NCBI RefSeq assembly: GCF_002220365.1
Contig: NZ_MTHB01000046.1
Span: 124,001-188,000, forward strand
DNA from: Caballeronia sordidicola
Lineage (GTDB): Bacteria > Pseudomonadota > Gammaproteobacteria > Burkholderiales > Burkholderiaceae
DNA length: 64,000 nucleotides
Direction: 5' to 3'
The notes below the pieces were generated by a model. The model saw only the letters and a list, made by a program, of their open reading frames with translations. It did not search any database and was not told where the DNA came from. Made by a program: the position numbers and the translations under genes. How positions within the stretch are numbered: position 1 is the stretch's first letter; every line of letters begins with the position of its first letter. Of this stretch, positions 51,978 to 62,058 are shown piece by piece.

Positions 51978-54677
51978 ATGTACAAGCAAGGTGTAGGCGA
52001 TTTCAAGTATTTCGTCGGTACCAGTTCGCTGGCCAAGGTTGCCACGCGCGAAGATCGGGTCTGCGTCCTCAACATCCTTGGAGGCGAGTCCAGCGATGTG
52101 ACGCCGGTCGGCCATGTGTATTCAGGCGGCAACGTCGTGTTCGGCACCGCCCCGGGCAAGCGGGGCCAGGTGCTGGAAACGGCGCTTGGCGCAGTGCCGG
52201 TGTACAACAACGTGCTCGAAGGCATCACCGCCGGCCATCGCTTCAACTGCGGCGTGATCTACCTGCCGCCGGCAGCGGCGCGTGATGGCGTGGCCGAGCT
52301 GATCCGGGTCAATCCGGAGCTGAAGAAGATTTTCATCGTCACCGAGAAACTCGCCGTGCACGACTCGCGCGAGATCCGGGCGATGGGTCAGGCCAACGGC
52401 ATCGACATCTTCGGTGGCAACAGCCTGGGCGTAGCCGATGCCTGGAATCAGGTTCGCATCGGCGGTGCGCTAGGCGGTGACCATCCAGAGGAAGCGCTGC
52501 GTAAAGGATCCATCGCGATCTTCTCCAACTCCGGTAATTTCACGACGACGATTGCGACGTATCTGCGCATGGCCGGCTGGGGCACTACGACCTCCATCTC
52601 CAGCGGCAAGGATGTCTACGTCCACTTCGCGGCGCCGGAGTTTGCGTTTGCACTGTCGAACGACGCGCGTAGCAAGGCTGCCGTGCTATATGTCGAGCCC
52701 GGCGGCTACTACGAGCTCGACGCGAACTTCACCAAGCCCGTGGTCGCGTGTGTCGTCGGGCGGTGGAAGTCCAAGCTGACCCGCTCGGTCGGGCATGCCG
52801 GCGCGATGGCCGGGGGCGCCGACGATGCCCTCAGCAAGGAAGGCTGGTTCTTGGAGAAATTCGGCGTGGACGGCATCTTCACGCCCGAGCATCCCGTGTT
52901 CTCAGCCAAGGGCGCGCTCGTTACCAATATCGCCCACATCCCGGCTGCACTGACTGCGGTGATGGGCGAGAACGCCTGCCGGCCGGACTTCGCGTCCGAG
53001 GGCAATCTCTCGCTTAAACCCTGGTTCGGCGCAAGCCACGGGCTGACGTTGCCGGCCGAACTCGACTTGCCCGTGGTTGAAGCCACCGCCCCTTACAACG
53101 AACAGGTCGCGGCGCTGAACCTGCAGATCGGGGCGGTGCCACCGCGCCAGACGATGAAGGACGCCTCAGGCGCCTCACAGATGGACTCGAAGACCCAGGT
53201 CACGAGCCTGTACGGCGTGTCGATGCTCGACGCCGCGCAGTACCCACTGGAAGCCAACGTCAGCCTGGCGCTGCTGCACGAGCCTGGCGGAGAAAACGAC
53301 CGGCGCTTGATCAATGTCGCGATCGGCGCCGGTCTCAACCTGCACGGTCATCCGGCGCTCGCGGCAGCGCAGGCCGCGCGCGAAGCCGGTAACGCACCCA
53401 ACACTGTGCTGGCTGCTGCCGCCAGCATCCTCGGGCCTCGCAGCCAGGGTCGGGCGCGGCAGGCCGCGCGGGTACTGATCGACGCTTTCGCGGCGGCCGG
53501 CATGGACGACGCACTGGACGAAAGCTTTGATACCCGCCTGATTACCATCGACGACCCTGGTCTGTTTGTTAGCGCCGAGCCCGACGCTCACGCACAAGCA
53601 ATGCTCGCGGGCCTGCGCGCACGCGGCGCCAAGTCAGTGTTCGTGCAGTACCTGCAGACATTACCCGGTCACCCCACAGCCGACGCGGTCCTCGCTGCGA
53701 TCACGACCACCCTCGCCTGGGGTCCGTTGATGCGCAAGCGCGTCTCGCGGCTGACTGCCGAAAGCTTGCCTTGGTGGATGCGCCTGTTCGGCGCGTTGAT
53801 CGGCGCCTCGGTGCAAGCAGACCAGCACCAGCCCGACAGTTTCTGCGGCATCGCGACGACCGATATCCTGCAGCAGCGGCCGATCAGCGAGGTAGCCTTC
53901 GTCGCGCTGCTCGGCCTCACGCCGCAGCCGGCCGACCTGTTCTCGTTCCAGGTGCTCGTGGGGCTACTGTTGTCAAACGGGCCCGGCACGATCTCGGCGC
54001 AGGGCGCCAAAGGCGCGGTCTCGGCCGACGGCCCCGAGGACCCCGAACGCGTGCAACTCAACAAAGGACTGATCGGCTTCCTGACCCACACCGGTTACAC
54101 CCACGGCGGCAACGGCTATGAGGGCATCGCTTTCCTGATCGAGCAGTTCAAGGACTCGGGCCTCGTCGATCCGGGCGACCCGGGTCATGGCATCGACCTG
54201 AAGGCGCTGGCCCTGAAATATGTCGAGGCCTATGCCCGCTACAAGTCGAACAAGAAGAACACCGGCAGCCTGGATATCCAGAAGATTCCGGGGATCAATC
54301 ATCCCGTGTTCAAGGACAAACCCGTCAATCACGATCCGCGCGAGGTCTTCATTCGCGATCTGATGGCCGTGCGTCAGGAATATAACGTCTTCCACGACTT
54401 CTACGGCACGCTGGTGCAGACGTTGTTCGATGCAGGCGTGTCGCGCAACGTCTATTGCGTCAATGTCGATGCGGTGATTGCCGCGTTGCTGCTGAAGATG
54501 CTGTGGCAGCCGTACCGCAACGGCGAGTATTGCGGCGCGGCGCTGGAGACAGCGGCCTTTACGATCTTTCTCTACCCGCGCATGCTTGGCTGTGCGGCCG
54601 AAGTCGACGACCACATGAACCGCGGCCGCAACATGGACACCCGCACGCCGGCATCGCAGTGCCAGTTTGTCGCTTGA
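51978..54677 (+). CDS. ATP-citrate-lyase-like CoA-ligase/citryl-CoA-lyase subunit, unusually long
   Basis: 899 residues from ATG 51978 (TAAGGAGAG upstream). Residues 1-370 are CoA-binding and CoA-ligase domains like succinyl-CoA synthetase alpha, with phospho-His273 in SVGHAGAMAGG. Residues about 600-899 are a citrate-synthase-like lyase with GINHPVF (His775), VNVDAVIAAL (Asp831) and a C-terminus ending in an Arg-rich segment (MNRGRNMDTRTP). Between them, about 400-590, lies an extra stretch that looks like a partial second citrate-synthase-type unit (NVSLALLHEPGG ... AAASILGPRSQGRARQAARVLIDAF). AclA of autotrophs is about 600 residues, so this one is about 290 longer. It should split the CoA adduct into acetyl-CoA and oxaloacetate or an analogue. 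Confidence 0.75.
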   Translation: MYKQGVGDFKYFVGTSSLAKVATREDRVCVLNILGGESSDVTPVGHVYSGGNVVFGTAPGKRGQVLETALGAVPVYNNVLEGITAGHRFNCGVIYLPPAAARDGVAELIRVNPELKKIFIVTEKLAVHDSREIRAMGQANGIDIFGGNSLGVADAWNQVRIGGALGGDHPEEALRKGSIAIFSNSGNFTTTIATYLRMAGWGTTTSISSGKDVYVHFAAPEFAFALSNDARSKAAVLYVEPGGYYELDANFTKPVVACVVGRWKSKLTRSVGHAGAMAGGADDALSKEGWFLEKFGVDGIFTPEHPVFSAKGALVTNIAHIPAALTAVMGENACRPDFASEGNLSLKPWFGASHGLTLPAELDLPVVEATAPYNEQVAALNLQIGAVPPRQTMKDASGASQMDSKTQVTSLYGVSMLDAAQYPLEANVSLALLHEPGGENDRRLINVAIGAGLNLHGHPALAAAQAAREAGNAPNTVLAAAASILGPRSQGRARQAARVLIDAFAAAGMDDALDESFDTRLITIDDPGLFVSAEPDAHAQAMLAGLRARGAKSVFVQYLQTLPGHPTADAVLAAITTTLAWGPLMRKRVSRLTAESLPWWMRLFGALIGASVQADQHQPDSFCGIATTDILQQRPISEVAFVALLGLTPQPADLFSFQVLVGLLLSNGPGTISAQGAKGAVSADGPEDPERVQLNKGLIGFLTHTGYTHGGNGYEGIAFLIEQFKDSGLVDPGDPGHGIDLKALALKYVEAYARYKSNKKNTGSLDIQKIPGINHPVFKDKPVNHDPREVFIRDLMAVRQEYNVFHDFYGTLVQTLFDAGVSRNVYCVNVDAVIAALLLKMLWQPYRNGEYCGAALETAAFTIFLYPRMLGCAAEVDDHMNRGRNMDTRTPASQCQFVA

Positions 54678-54764
54678 CTACGTGTGACCGCAAGTCCGGA
54701 TCGGCATGGCCTGCGGCGGGTCATGCCGGCCCAGCACAAGATGCAGATTCTGGAGACGGCGAAA

Positions 54765-56063
54765 ATGTCGAACGCTAACGCAACACAATCCAAATTCGGA
54801 ATGGTTGTCCGGGTGACCAGCGGCAATTTCCTGGAGATGTTCGATTTCTTCCTGTTTGGCTTTTACGCAACCTACATTGCCAAGACCTATTTCCCGGCCG
54901 ACAGCGAATTCGCCTCGCTGATGCTGACATTCGGCACGTTCGGCGCGGGCTTCATCATGCGGCCCGTCGGCGCGATTGTTTTAGGCGCCTACATCGACAA
55001 GGTGGGCCGCCGGCAAGGACTGATCACGACGCTGGCCATCATGGCGATGGGTACCGTGCTGGTGGCGTTCGTGCCGGGGTATCTGACCATCGGCTTGTTC
55101 GCACCTCTACTGGTGCTGATCGGCCGGTTGCTGCAGGGCTTCTCGGCTGGGGTGGAATTGGGCGGCGTTTCGGTTTATCTCGCTGAAATGGCGACGCCAG
55201 GTCACAAGGGCTTCTATGTGAGCTGGCAGTCGGCCAGCCAGCAGGCGGCGATCATCGTGGCCGCCGTCATCGGCTATACCCTGAGCGCCACAATGGGGCA
55301 GGCGATGATTGCCGCATGGGGCTGGCGGATTCCGTTCTTCATCGGTTGCATGATCGTGCCGTTTCTCTTCGTGATCCGTCGTTCGCTGCAGGAAACCGAG
55401 GAGTTCACCGCTCGCAAGCACAGGCCGAACGCGAGCGAAATTTTCCGCTCGATGATGCGCAACTGGGGAATCGTATTAGCCGGGATGATGCTGGTTGTGA
55501 TGACCACGGTGTCGTTCTACCTGATCACAATCTATACGCCGACCTTCGGGCGCAGCGTGCTGAAGCTCTCGGCGGAAGACAGCCTGATCGTCACGTTCTG
55601 CATCGGCGTATCGAACCTGTTCTGGTTGCCGGTGATGGGCGCCTTGTCCGATCGCGTTGGACGCAAGCCGCTGCTGATCGGTTTTACGCTGCTAACCATC
55701 CTGACCGCTTATCCGGTCATGGTCTGGCTGGTCGACGGTCCGACGTTCCAGAAGATGTTGATTGCCGAGTTGTGGCTGTCTTTTCTTTACGGCAGCTATA
55801 ACGGGGCCATGGTCGTCGCGCTCACCGAGGTGATGCCGGTCGACGTTCGAACCTCGGGGTTTTCGCTCGCGTACAGCCTGGCGACTGCGATCTTCGGGGG
55901 CTTCACTCCGGTCATTTTGACCTTCCTGATTCAGGTGACGAACAACAAAGGCGCGCCAGGCTTGTGGATGAGTTTCGCTGCCGTGTGCGGCCTGATCGGG
56001 ACCCTGGTGCTTTACCGGCGAAGCGCGGTAGCTAAACGGGAGCAGTTGTCGCTGACGGCGTGA
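54765..56063 (+). CDS. MHS-family MFS transporter, citrate/dicarboxylate type
   Basis: 432 residues from ATG 54765 (GGAG 11 bases upstream), with 12 predicted helices. MHS blocks are [35 protein letters not shown] (loop 2-3), [41 protein letters not shown] and [13 protein letters not shown] (loop 8-9). The closest known relatives in pattern are CitA/CitH-type citrate-proton symporters. Placement behind the lyase subunits suggests that it brings in the lyase substrate. It is cotranscribed, 87 bases after the previous stop. Confidence 0.88.
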   Translation: MSNANATQSKFGMVVRVTSGNFLEMFDFFLFGFYATYIAKTYFPADSEFASLMLTFGTFGAGFIMRPVGAIVLGAYIDKVGRRQGLITTLAIMAMGTVLVAFVPGYLTIGLFAPLLVLIGRLLQGFSAGVELGGVSVYLAEMATPGHKGFYVSWQSASQQAAIIVAAVIGYTLSATMGQAMIAAWGWRIPFFIGCMIVPFLFVIRRSLQETEEFTARKHRPNASEIFRSMMRNWGIVLAGMMLVVMTTVSFYLITIYTPTFGRSVLKLSAEDSLIVTFCIGVSNLFWLPVMGALSDRVGRKPLLIGFTLLTILTAYPVMVWLVDGPTFQKMLIAELWLSFLYGSYNGAMVVALTEVMPVDVRTSGFSLAYSLATAIFGGFTPVILTFLIQVTNNKGAPGLWMSFAAVCGLIGTLVLYRRSAVAKREQLSLTA

Positions 56064-56126
56064 TCGCGCGGGATTTTATGCAGTGTGCATTTATACAAGC
56101 TCCCTGAGTCATTTATATGGATAACT

Positions 56127-57362
56127 ATGCTTTATCAATTGCACGAACAGAATCGCTTTTTTCTAGCACCCTTCCTGCAATGGGCAAATGCATGGGCCAA
56201 ATTGCTTGTCGATCCTGTCTCGCCAGTGGCGCGCATACCGCTTGTGCGCCATATCGCGGCTGGTTACGAGTTGATGTATCGGCTCGGCAAGGAATATGAA
56301 AAACCGCAATTTGCGATTTCCACAACACTGGTCGACGGCAAGTTAGTCGCCGTTTCAGAAGAGGTTGCCCTTAAGAAGGCTTTTTGCACGCTGCTGCATT
56401 TCAGGAAAAATCTAAGCGACGAGGAATTGACCGCACCGCATCGCCCCAAGGTGCTGCTTGTAGCGCCTTTATCGGGCCATCATTCGACCTTGCTGCGTGA
56501 CACCGTGCATGGCTTGCTGCCGAACCATGATGTCTACATTACCGACTGGACCGATGCGCGGATGGTGCCCTTGTCCGAGGGCGCGTTTCATTTGCATGAC
56601 TACGTTTATTACGTGCAGGATTTCATTCGATTGCTCGGCCCCGACCTGCATGTCATCTCGGTCTGCCAGCCGACGGTTCCGGTGCTGGCGGCCATCGCGC
56701 TAATGGCGAGCGCCGGCGACACGAAATTGCCGAAAACGATGACCATGATGGGCGGCCCCATCGACCCGCGCAAATCGCCTACGCAGGTGAACGCGCTGGC
56801 GACAGAAAAACCGCACTCATGGTTTGTGAACAGCGTGATCTACCGCGTTCCGTCCAGCCATCCGGGATCCGGGCGCAGGGTGTATCCGGGCTTCCTCCAG
56901 CATGCCGGTTTCGTTGCGATGAATCCCGAGCGCCATGCGCAAAGTCATCGGGAATTTCACGAGCATCTGATCAAGGGCGAGGACGAACTAGCCGAAGAAC
57001 ATCGCAAGTTCTACAACGAATATAACGCGGTGCTGGATATGCCAGCCGAGTATTACCTGGAAACAATCCGAACCGTCTTCCAGGAATTCAGCCTGCCCAA
57101 GGGAACCTGGCAGGTCGGGGAAAAACTGGTACGTCCGCAGGACATCGAAGGGGTCGCCCTGTTCACCATTGAAGGTGAGCTCGACGACATTTCCGGTTCC
57201 GGCCAGACGCATGCGGCGCACGATCTATGCACTGCGATTCCAGATGCGAAGCGGCGGCAATTCACCGCACCGCAATGCGGGCATTTCGGCATTTTTTCGG
57301 GGCGCCGCTGGCGGGAAATGATTTGCCCAAGGATTGGTGAATTCATCCGGACGCATTCCTGA
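56127..57362 (+). CDS. phaZ: Intracellular PHB depolymerase
   Basis: 411 residues from ATG 56127. The alpha/beta-hydrolase nucleophile is Cys180 in ISVCQPTVP, as in the intracellular depolymerases of Cupriavidus (PhaZa1-type), not a Ser lipase box. The acid Asp is probably in EGELDDISGSGQT and the His in APQCGHFGIF. No signal peptide is present. It breaks down stored polyhydroxybutyrate to hydroxybutyrate or its CoA ester and so feeds acetyl-CoA. It closes the operon started at 50350 and is followed by a strong terminator. Confidence 0.93.
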   Translation: MLYQLHEQNRFFLAPFLQWANAWAKLLVDPVSPVARIPLVRHIAAGYELMYRLGKEYEKPQFAISTTLVDGKLVAVSEEVALKKAFCTLLHFRKNLSDEELTAPHRPKVLLVAPLSGHHSTLLRDTVHGLLPNHDVYITDWTDARMVPLSEGAFHLHDYVYYVQDFIRLLGPDLHVISVCQPTVPVLAAIALMASAGDTKLPKTMTMMGGPIDPRKSPTQVNALATEKPHSWFVNSVIYRVPSSHPGSGRRVYPGFLQHAGFVAMNPERHAQSHREFHEHLIKGEDELAEEHRKFYNEYNAVLDMPAEYYLETIRTVFQEFSLPKGTWQVGEKLVRPQDIEGVALFTIEGELDDISGSGQTHAAHDLCTAIPDAKRRQFTAPQCGHFGIFSGRRWREMICPRIGEFIRTHS

Positions 57363-57386
57363 GTCTTGCACGTCGATGCACGCAAG

Positions 57387-57420
57387 AGCCGTTTTCGCGT
57401 GAAGTGAAAACGGCTTTTTT
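57387..57420 (+). terminator. Rho-independent terminator after phaZ
   Basis: The perfect 10-bp stem AGCCGTTTTC / GAAAACGGCT has a 9-nt loop and is followed by TTTTT. It separates the lyase operon from the pyruvate dehydrogenase promoter. Confidence 0.92.
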
Positions 57421-57515
57421 GCGCGCTGGGGTTAGGCGTGTATTGAGCGCTGGAAGTGGGGTCTATTTTTTATAGCGTATCAATGATTTGGCGAACCCAG
57501 CTTTTTTGCAGGCTT

Positions 57516-57734
57516 CGCAATTACCCTGATCCGCGTGCACGGAAAACCAGACGAGGCCCCTACTGCTATTCCGACGTGTCGTTCTGGTGCGTCCATGTTT
57601 TCTGTAGCAACTCCAGCTTAATCAATGACTTGATCTACGCGTTTCATCCCGGCCGCGCTTGGCATGGCCATTGCATTATTGACGGGACAATGTGCCGCGC
57701 CGACCACGGACGCGAAACGATAAGTGGAGACAAG
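57516..57734 (+). promoter_or_regulatory. Sigma-54 promoter module B of the PDH operon
   Basis: The original copy of the module described at 50180. The IHF site AATCAATGACTTGAT lies at 57620-57634. The sigma-54 promoter TGGCATGGCCATTGCAT lies at 57660-57676, with GG at 57661-57662 and GC at 57673-57674. The ATG of aceE is 61 bases after the -12 GC, exactly as in module A. The conserved block at 57516-57552 is the best candidate for activator binding. No activator gene is in this window. Confidence 0.72.
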
Positions 57735-60416
57735 ATGAACGCCAACGATGACCTCGACCCGCTCGAGACCAGCGAGTGGATGGACGCCCTGCGCGCGGTT
57801 CAGGCGCATCGCGGAATCCCGCGAGCCCGCTACCTCGTCACCCGTGTAGTGGAACAGGCACAGCGAGAAGGGACATACGCGCCCCAGTCGCTGAACACGG
57901 CCTACAAGAACACCATCGCGCCTGAGCAGGAAGAGCGCTCGCCCGGCGATCGCGCGATCGAGCATCGGCTGCGCTCCATCATCCGATGGAACGCGATGGC
58001 CATCATCCTGCGGGCCAACAAGGACAGTTCGGAACTGGGCGGCCACATCGCCAGCTTCCAGTCCGCGGCCACGCTGTATGACATCGGCTTCGGACACTTC
58101 TGGCATGCACCGACAGAGACCCATGGCGGCGACCTGATCTATATCCAGGGGCACAGTTCGCCGGGCATTTATGCGCGTGCTTTTGTCGAAGGGCGGCTGA
58201 GCGAAGAGCAACTGCTCGGTTACCGTCAGGAAACCGGCGGCAAGGGCATCCCCTCATATCCGCATCCGTGGCTGATGCCGGATTTCTGGCAGTTCCCAAC
58301 CGTGTCGATGGGCCTGGGTCCGTTAATGGCGATCTACCAGGCGCGCTTCCTCAAATACCTGCAGGGCCGCAGCCTTGCCGACACCACACCGCGCAAGGTC
58401 TGGGCCTTCATGGGTGATGGCGAGATGGACGAACCCGAATCGCTGGGCGCAATCTCGCTGGCCGGCCGCGAGCGGCTGGACAACCTGATCTTCGTCATTA
58501 ACTGCAATCTGCAGCGGCTCGACGGCCCGGTGCGCGGCAACGGCAAGATCGTGCAGGAACTGGAGTCTGTCTTTCGCGGCGCGGGCTGGAACGTCATCAA
58601 GGTGTTGTGGGGAGGCGGCTGGGACAAGCTGCTCGCGAAAGACAAGAGCGGCCTGTTGCTCAAGCGCATGGAAGAGTGCGTCGACGGCGAATACCAGGAC
58701 TTCAAGAGCAAGAGCGGCGCTTATGTGCGCGAGCATTTCTTCGGCAAGTACGAGGAACTCGCTGCGCTGGTTGCCGACATGAGTGACGACGAGATATGGG
58801 GCCTGACGCGCGGCGGCCACGATCCCGACAAGGTGTTCGCCGCCTACGCCGCAGCGGTCAAGCACACGGGCCAGCCGACGCTGATCCTGCCCAAGACCGT
58901 CAAGGGTTACGGCATGGGCGAGTCGGGTGAGGGGCAGATGATCGCCCACCAGGCCAAGAAGATGACCCAGGACGCGCTGCGCAGTTTCCGCGACCGTTTC
59001 CAGATTCCGGTCGCCGACGAAGATCTCGCCAACATACCGTTCATCAAGCTGCCGGAGGACAGCCCCGAGATGAAGTACCTGCGTGCGCACCGCGAAGCGT
59101 TGGGCGGCTACTTGCCGCAGCGCCGGCGCCGCTCCACCTCGCTCCAGATTCCGCCGCTCGACACCTTCAAGCGCCTGCTCGAACCCACCGGCGCACGCGA
59201 GATCTCCACCACCATGGCATTCGTGCAGATGCTGGGCACCCTGGTGCGCGACAAGGCGATAGGCAAGCACGTCGTGCCCATCGTGCCGGATGAGTCACGC
59301 ACCTTCGGCATGGAAGGGATGTTTCGCCAGCTCGGCATCTATTCGTCGGTGGGACAGCTCTACAAGCCGCAGGATGCGGACCAGTTGATGTATTACCGTG
59401 AGTCGAAGGACGGTCAGGTACTGCAGGAAGGCATCAACGAAGGCGGCGCGATGTCGAGCTGGATCGTCGCGGCCACCTCGTACAGCACGAGCAACGTGCC
59501 GATGATCCCGTTCTACATCTACTACTCCATGTTCGGGCTGCAGCGCGTGGGCGACCTCGCGTGGTTGGCGGGCGATATCCGCGCACGCGGCTTCCTGCTG
59601 GGCGGCACCGCCGGGCGCACCACGCTCAATGGCGAGGGCCTGCAGCATGAGGACGGTCACAGCCACATCATCGCCGGCACGATCCCTAACTGCATCTCGT
59701 ACGACCCGACGTTCGCCTATGAAGTAGTGACCATCGTGCGCGAAGGCCTGCGGCGCATGTTTGAGCAACAGGAGGATGTTTTCTACTACATCACCTTGAT
59801 GAACGAGAACTATCCCCACCCCGGTCTCGCCGATGCCGGCGCGGGTGCGGAGCAAGGCATCCTCAAGGGGTTGTACAAGCTGCAGGACGGCGGCAAGACG
59901 CTCCAGAAGGGAAAGCGTGTACAGCTCATGGGCAGCGGCACCATCCTGCGCGAAGTGATCGCTGCGGCGGACCTCCTCAAGAATGACTTCAAGATCACGG
60001 CCGATGTCTGGAGTGCGACGAGCTTCAACGAGCTGCGTCGCGACGGCATGGCGACACAACGCTGGAACCTGCTGCATCCCACCCAGCCTCCCCGCAAGAG
60101 CTGGCTTGAAAGCAACCTCGAAGGCCACGAAGGACCGGTCATTGCCTCGACCGACTACATGCGTGCCTACGCCGACCAGGTACGTGAGCAGGTCCAGAAC
60201 AGCGGCCGCCGATTTACTGTCCTGGGCACTGACGGCTTCGGACGCAGTGACTACCGTGCCAAGCTGCGGTGCTTCTTCGAGGTGGATCGCTTCTATGTCG
60301 CGGTGGCCGCGCTGAAGTCCCTGGCCGACGACGGCGTGATCGCACCGCAGGTCGTAGCCGAGGCCATCACCCAGTACGGCCTGGACACCGAGCGCGCTGC
60401 GCCGTGGACTGTTTGA
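57735..60416 (+). CDS. aceE: Pyruvate dehydrogenase E1 component
   Basis: 893 residues from ATG 57735 (GGAGACAAG upstream). It is a homodimeric-type E1 that decarboxylates pyruvate with ThDP and acetylates the lipoyl group of E2. The ThDP motif is GDGEMDEPES with the closing N at NCN, and the pyrimidine-domain blocks are VPIVPDESRTFGMEGMF and SWIVAATSYST. Length and domain order match E. coli AceE. It is the first gene of aceE-aceF-lpdA and maeB, transcribed from a sigma-54 promoter, which is uncommon for PDH. Confidence 0.97.
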   Translation: MNANDDLDPLETSEWMDALRAVQAHRGIPRARYLVTRVVEQAQREGTYAPQSLNTAYKNTIAPEQEERSPGDRAIEHRLRSIIRWNAMAIILRANKDSSELGGHIASFQSAATLYDIGFGHFWHAPTETHGGDLIYIQGHSSPGIYARAFVEGRLSEEQLLGYRQETGGKGIPSYPHPWLMPDFWQFPTVSMGLGPLMAIYQARFLKYLQGRSLADTTPRKVWAFMGDGEMDEPESLGAISLAGRERLDNLIFVINCNLQRLDGPVRGNGKIVQELESVFRGAGWNVIKVLWGGGWDKLLAKDKSGLLLKRMEECVDGEYQDFKSKSGAYVREHFFGKYEELAALVADMSDDEIWGLTRGGHDPDKVFAAYAAAVKHTGQPTLILPKTVKGYGMGESGEGQMIAHQAKKMTQDALRSFRDRFQIPVADEDLANIPFIKLPEDSPEMKYLRAHREALGGYLPQRRRRSTSLQIPPLDTFKRLLEPTGAREISTTMAFVQMLGTLVRDKAIGKHVVPIVPDESRTFGMEGMFRQLGIYSSVGQLYKPQDADQLMYYRESKDGQVLQEGINEGGAMSSWIVAATSYSTSNVPMIPFYIYYSMFGLQRVGDLAWLAGDIRARGFLLGGTAGRTTLNGEGLQHEDGHSHIIAGTIPNCISYDPTFAYEVVTIVREGLRRMFEQQEDVFYYITLMNENYPHPGLADAGAGAEQGILKGLYKLQDGGKTLQKGKRVQLMGSGTILREVIAAADLLKNDFKITADVWSATSFNELRRDGMATQRWNLLHPTQPPRKSWLESNLEGHEGPVIASTDYMRAYADQVREQVQNSGRRFTVLGTDGFGRSDYRAKLRCFFEVDRFYVAVAALKSLADDGVIAPQVVAEAITQYGLDTERAAPWTV

Positions 60417-60437
60417 CACGATGAGGATTCCATCACT

Positions 60438-62045
60438 ATGAGCCAGGCAATCGATATCAAGGTGCCCGACATCGGCGACTTCAAGGATGTGCCGGTGATC
60501 GAGATCTATGTCAAGGTTGGAGACACCGTCAACGCCGAAGACCCGTTGGTCTCGCTCGAATCCGACAAGGCGACCATGGACGTGCCCGCCCCTCGTGGCG
60601 GCGTGGTCAAGGCAATCCTCGCGAAGATCGGCGACGCAGTCAGCGAAGGCAGCGTGATCATGCAGTTCGGCGGCGACGCCGCCGCGTCACCGGAGGAGGT
60701 GGTCAAGCCCAGCGTCAGCGCGCCGCCCTCGCCGGTGAGCGCGCCCGCTGGACGGGCCGAGGTGCGCATTCCCGACATCGGCGACTTCAAGGACGTGCCG
60801 GTGATCGAGATCTACGTCAAGGTTGGAGACATCGTCAAAGCCGAAGACCCCCTGGTCTCGCTCGAATCCGACAAGGCCACCATGGACGTGCCCGCGCCGC
60901 TGGGCGGCGTGGTCGAGGAGATCCGCGTCAAACTCGGCGACACAGTCAACGAAGGCAGCATCATCATGGCGCTGGTGACGGACGCGGGCCCTGCTGCCGC
61001 CGCCGCTGCCTCAGCCGTAGAGGCCACCGCGCCGGCACCGGCTGCGAGTCCGGCATCGCCTGGCGCGACGGCCAGCGGTATAGATGAAGCCGGCTTTGCC
61101 CTCGCCTATGCCAGTCCGGCCGTGCGCAAACTGGCGCGTGAACTCGGTGCCGACCTTGGTCAGGTCAAGGGGACGGGCGATCACGGTCGCATCGTGCGCG
61201 GCGACGTCGAGACTTTCGCCAAAGGCGGTGCGCCGGTCACCGCGTCCACCGCAACCGCAAAAGGCTCTGCGGGGTCGGCCGGCGCGGGTATCGGCGGCCT
61301 GGATCTGCTGCCGTGGCCCAAGGTGGACTTCGCCAAGTTCGGTCCTGTGGAACGCCGCGAGTTGTCGCGCATCAAGAAAATCTCGGCAGCCAACCTGCAT
61401 CGCAACTGGGTCGTCATCCCGCATGTCACCACGCATGACGAGGCCGATATCACCGAGCTCGAGCAGTTCCGCGTGCAGATGAACAAGGAGCTGGAGAAGT
61501 CCGGCGTCAAGCTCAGCATGCTGCCCTTCATGATGAAAGCGGCGGTAGCCACGCTCAAGGCGTTCCCCGAGTTCAACGCCAGTCTCGAGAAGAGCCCCGA
61601 CGGCGATGTCCTCATCCTTAAGCACTACTACCACATTGGTTTTGCGGCAGACACGCCCAACGGACTGATGGTGCCGGTGATCCGCGATGCCGATCAAAAG
61701 AGCGTGCCGGAGATCGCCCGGGAGATGGGCGAACTGGCCAAGCTGGCGCGCGAGGGCAAACTCAAACCCGAGCAAATGCAGGGTGGCACCTTCACGATCA
61801 GTTCGCTGGGCGGGATCGGCGGCATCTACTTCACCCCCATCATCAACGCCCCCGAGGTGGCCATCATGGGGGTCTGCAAGAGCTACTGGAAACAGCACTC
61901 CGGTGACGGCAAGAACTGGACGTCGCGCTTGACGCTGCCGCTGTCGCTGTCCTGGGACCATCGCGTAATAGACGGCGCCGCCGCTGCGCGGTTCAACGTC
62001 CATTTCGCCAAACTGCTCGCCGATCTGCGGCGCGTGCTTTTCTGA
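60438..62045 (+). CDS. aceF: Pyruvate dehydrogenase E2, two lipoyl domains
   Basis: 535 residues. Two lipoyl domains lie at 1-80 and about 105-185, each with the lipoyl-Lys in ESDKATMDVP. A peripheral-subunit-binding domain follows at about 225 (YASPAVRKLARELG), then a catalytic domain ending with the active-site DHRVIDGAAAARF (His about 506). The Ala/Pro linkers are typical. The two lipoyl modules are nearly identical even at the DNA level (see findings). E2 transfers the acetyl group to CoA. It begins 22 bases after aceE. Confidence 0.97.
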   Translation: MSQAIDIKVPDIGDFKDVPVIEIYVKVGDTVNAEDPLVSLESDKATMDVPAPRGGVVKAILAKIGDAVSEGSVIMQFGGDAAASPEEVVKPSVSAPPSPVSAPAGRAEVRIPDIGDFKDVPVIEIYVKVGDIVKAEDPLVSLESDKATMDVPAPLGGVVEEIRVKLGDTVNEGSIIMALVTDAGPAAAAAASAVEATAPAPAASPASPGATASGIDEAGFALAYASPAVRKLARELGADLGQVKGTGDHGRIVRGDVETFAKGGAPVTASTATAKGSAGSAGAGIGGLDLLPWPKVDFAKFGPVERRELSRIKKISAANLHRNWVVIPHVTTHDEADITELEQFRVQMNKELEKSGVKLSMLPFMMKAAVATLKAFPEFNASLEKSPDGDVLILKHYYHIGFAADTPNGLMVPVIRDADQKSVPEIAREMGELAKLAREGKLKPEQMQGGTFTISSLGGIGGIYFTPIINAPEVAIMGVCKSYWKQHSGDGKNWTSRLTLPLSLSWDHRVIDGAAAARFNVHFAKLLADLRRVLF

Positions 62046-62058
62046 GGAACGTGTCGCA

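Noticed and set aside
59295..60419. 374-codon minus-strand frame opposite aceE
   Set aside because: Antisense shadow of a clear AceE coding sequence.
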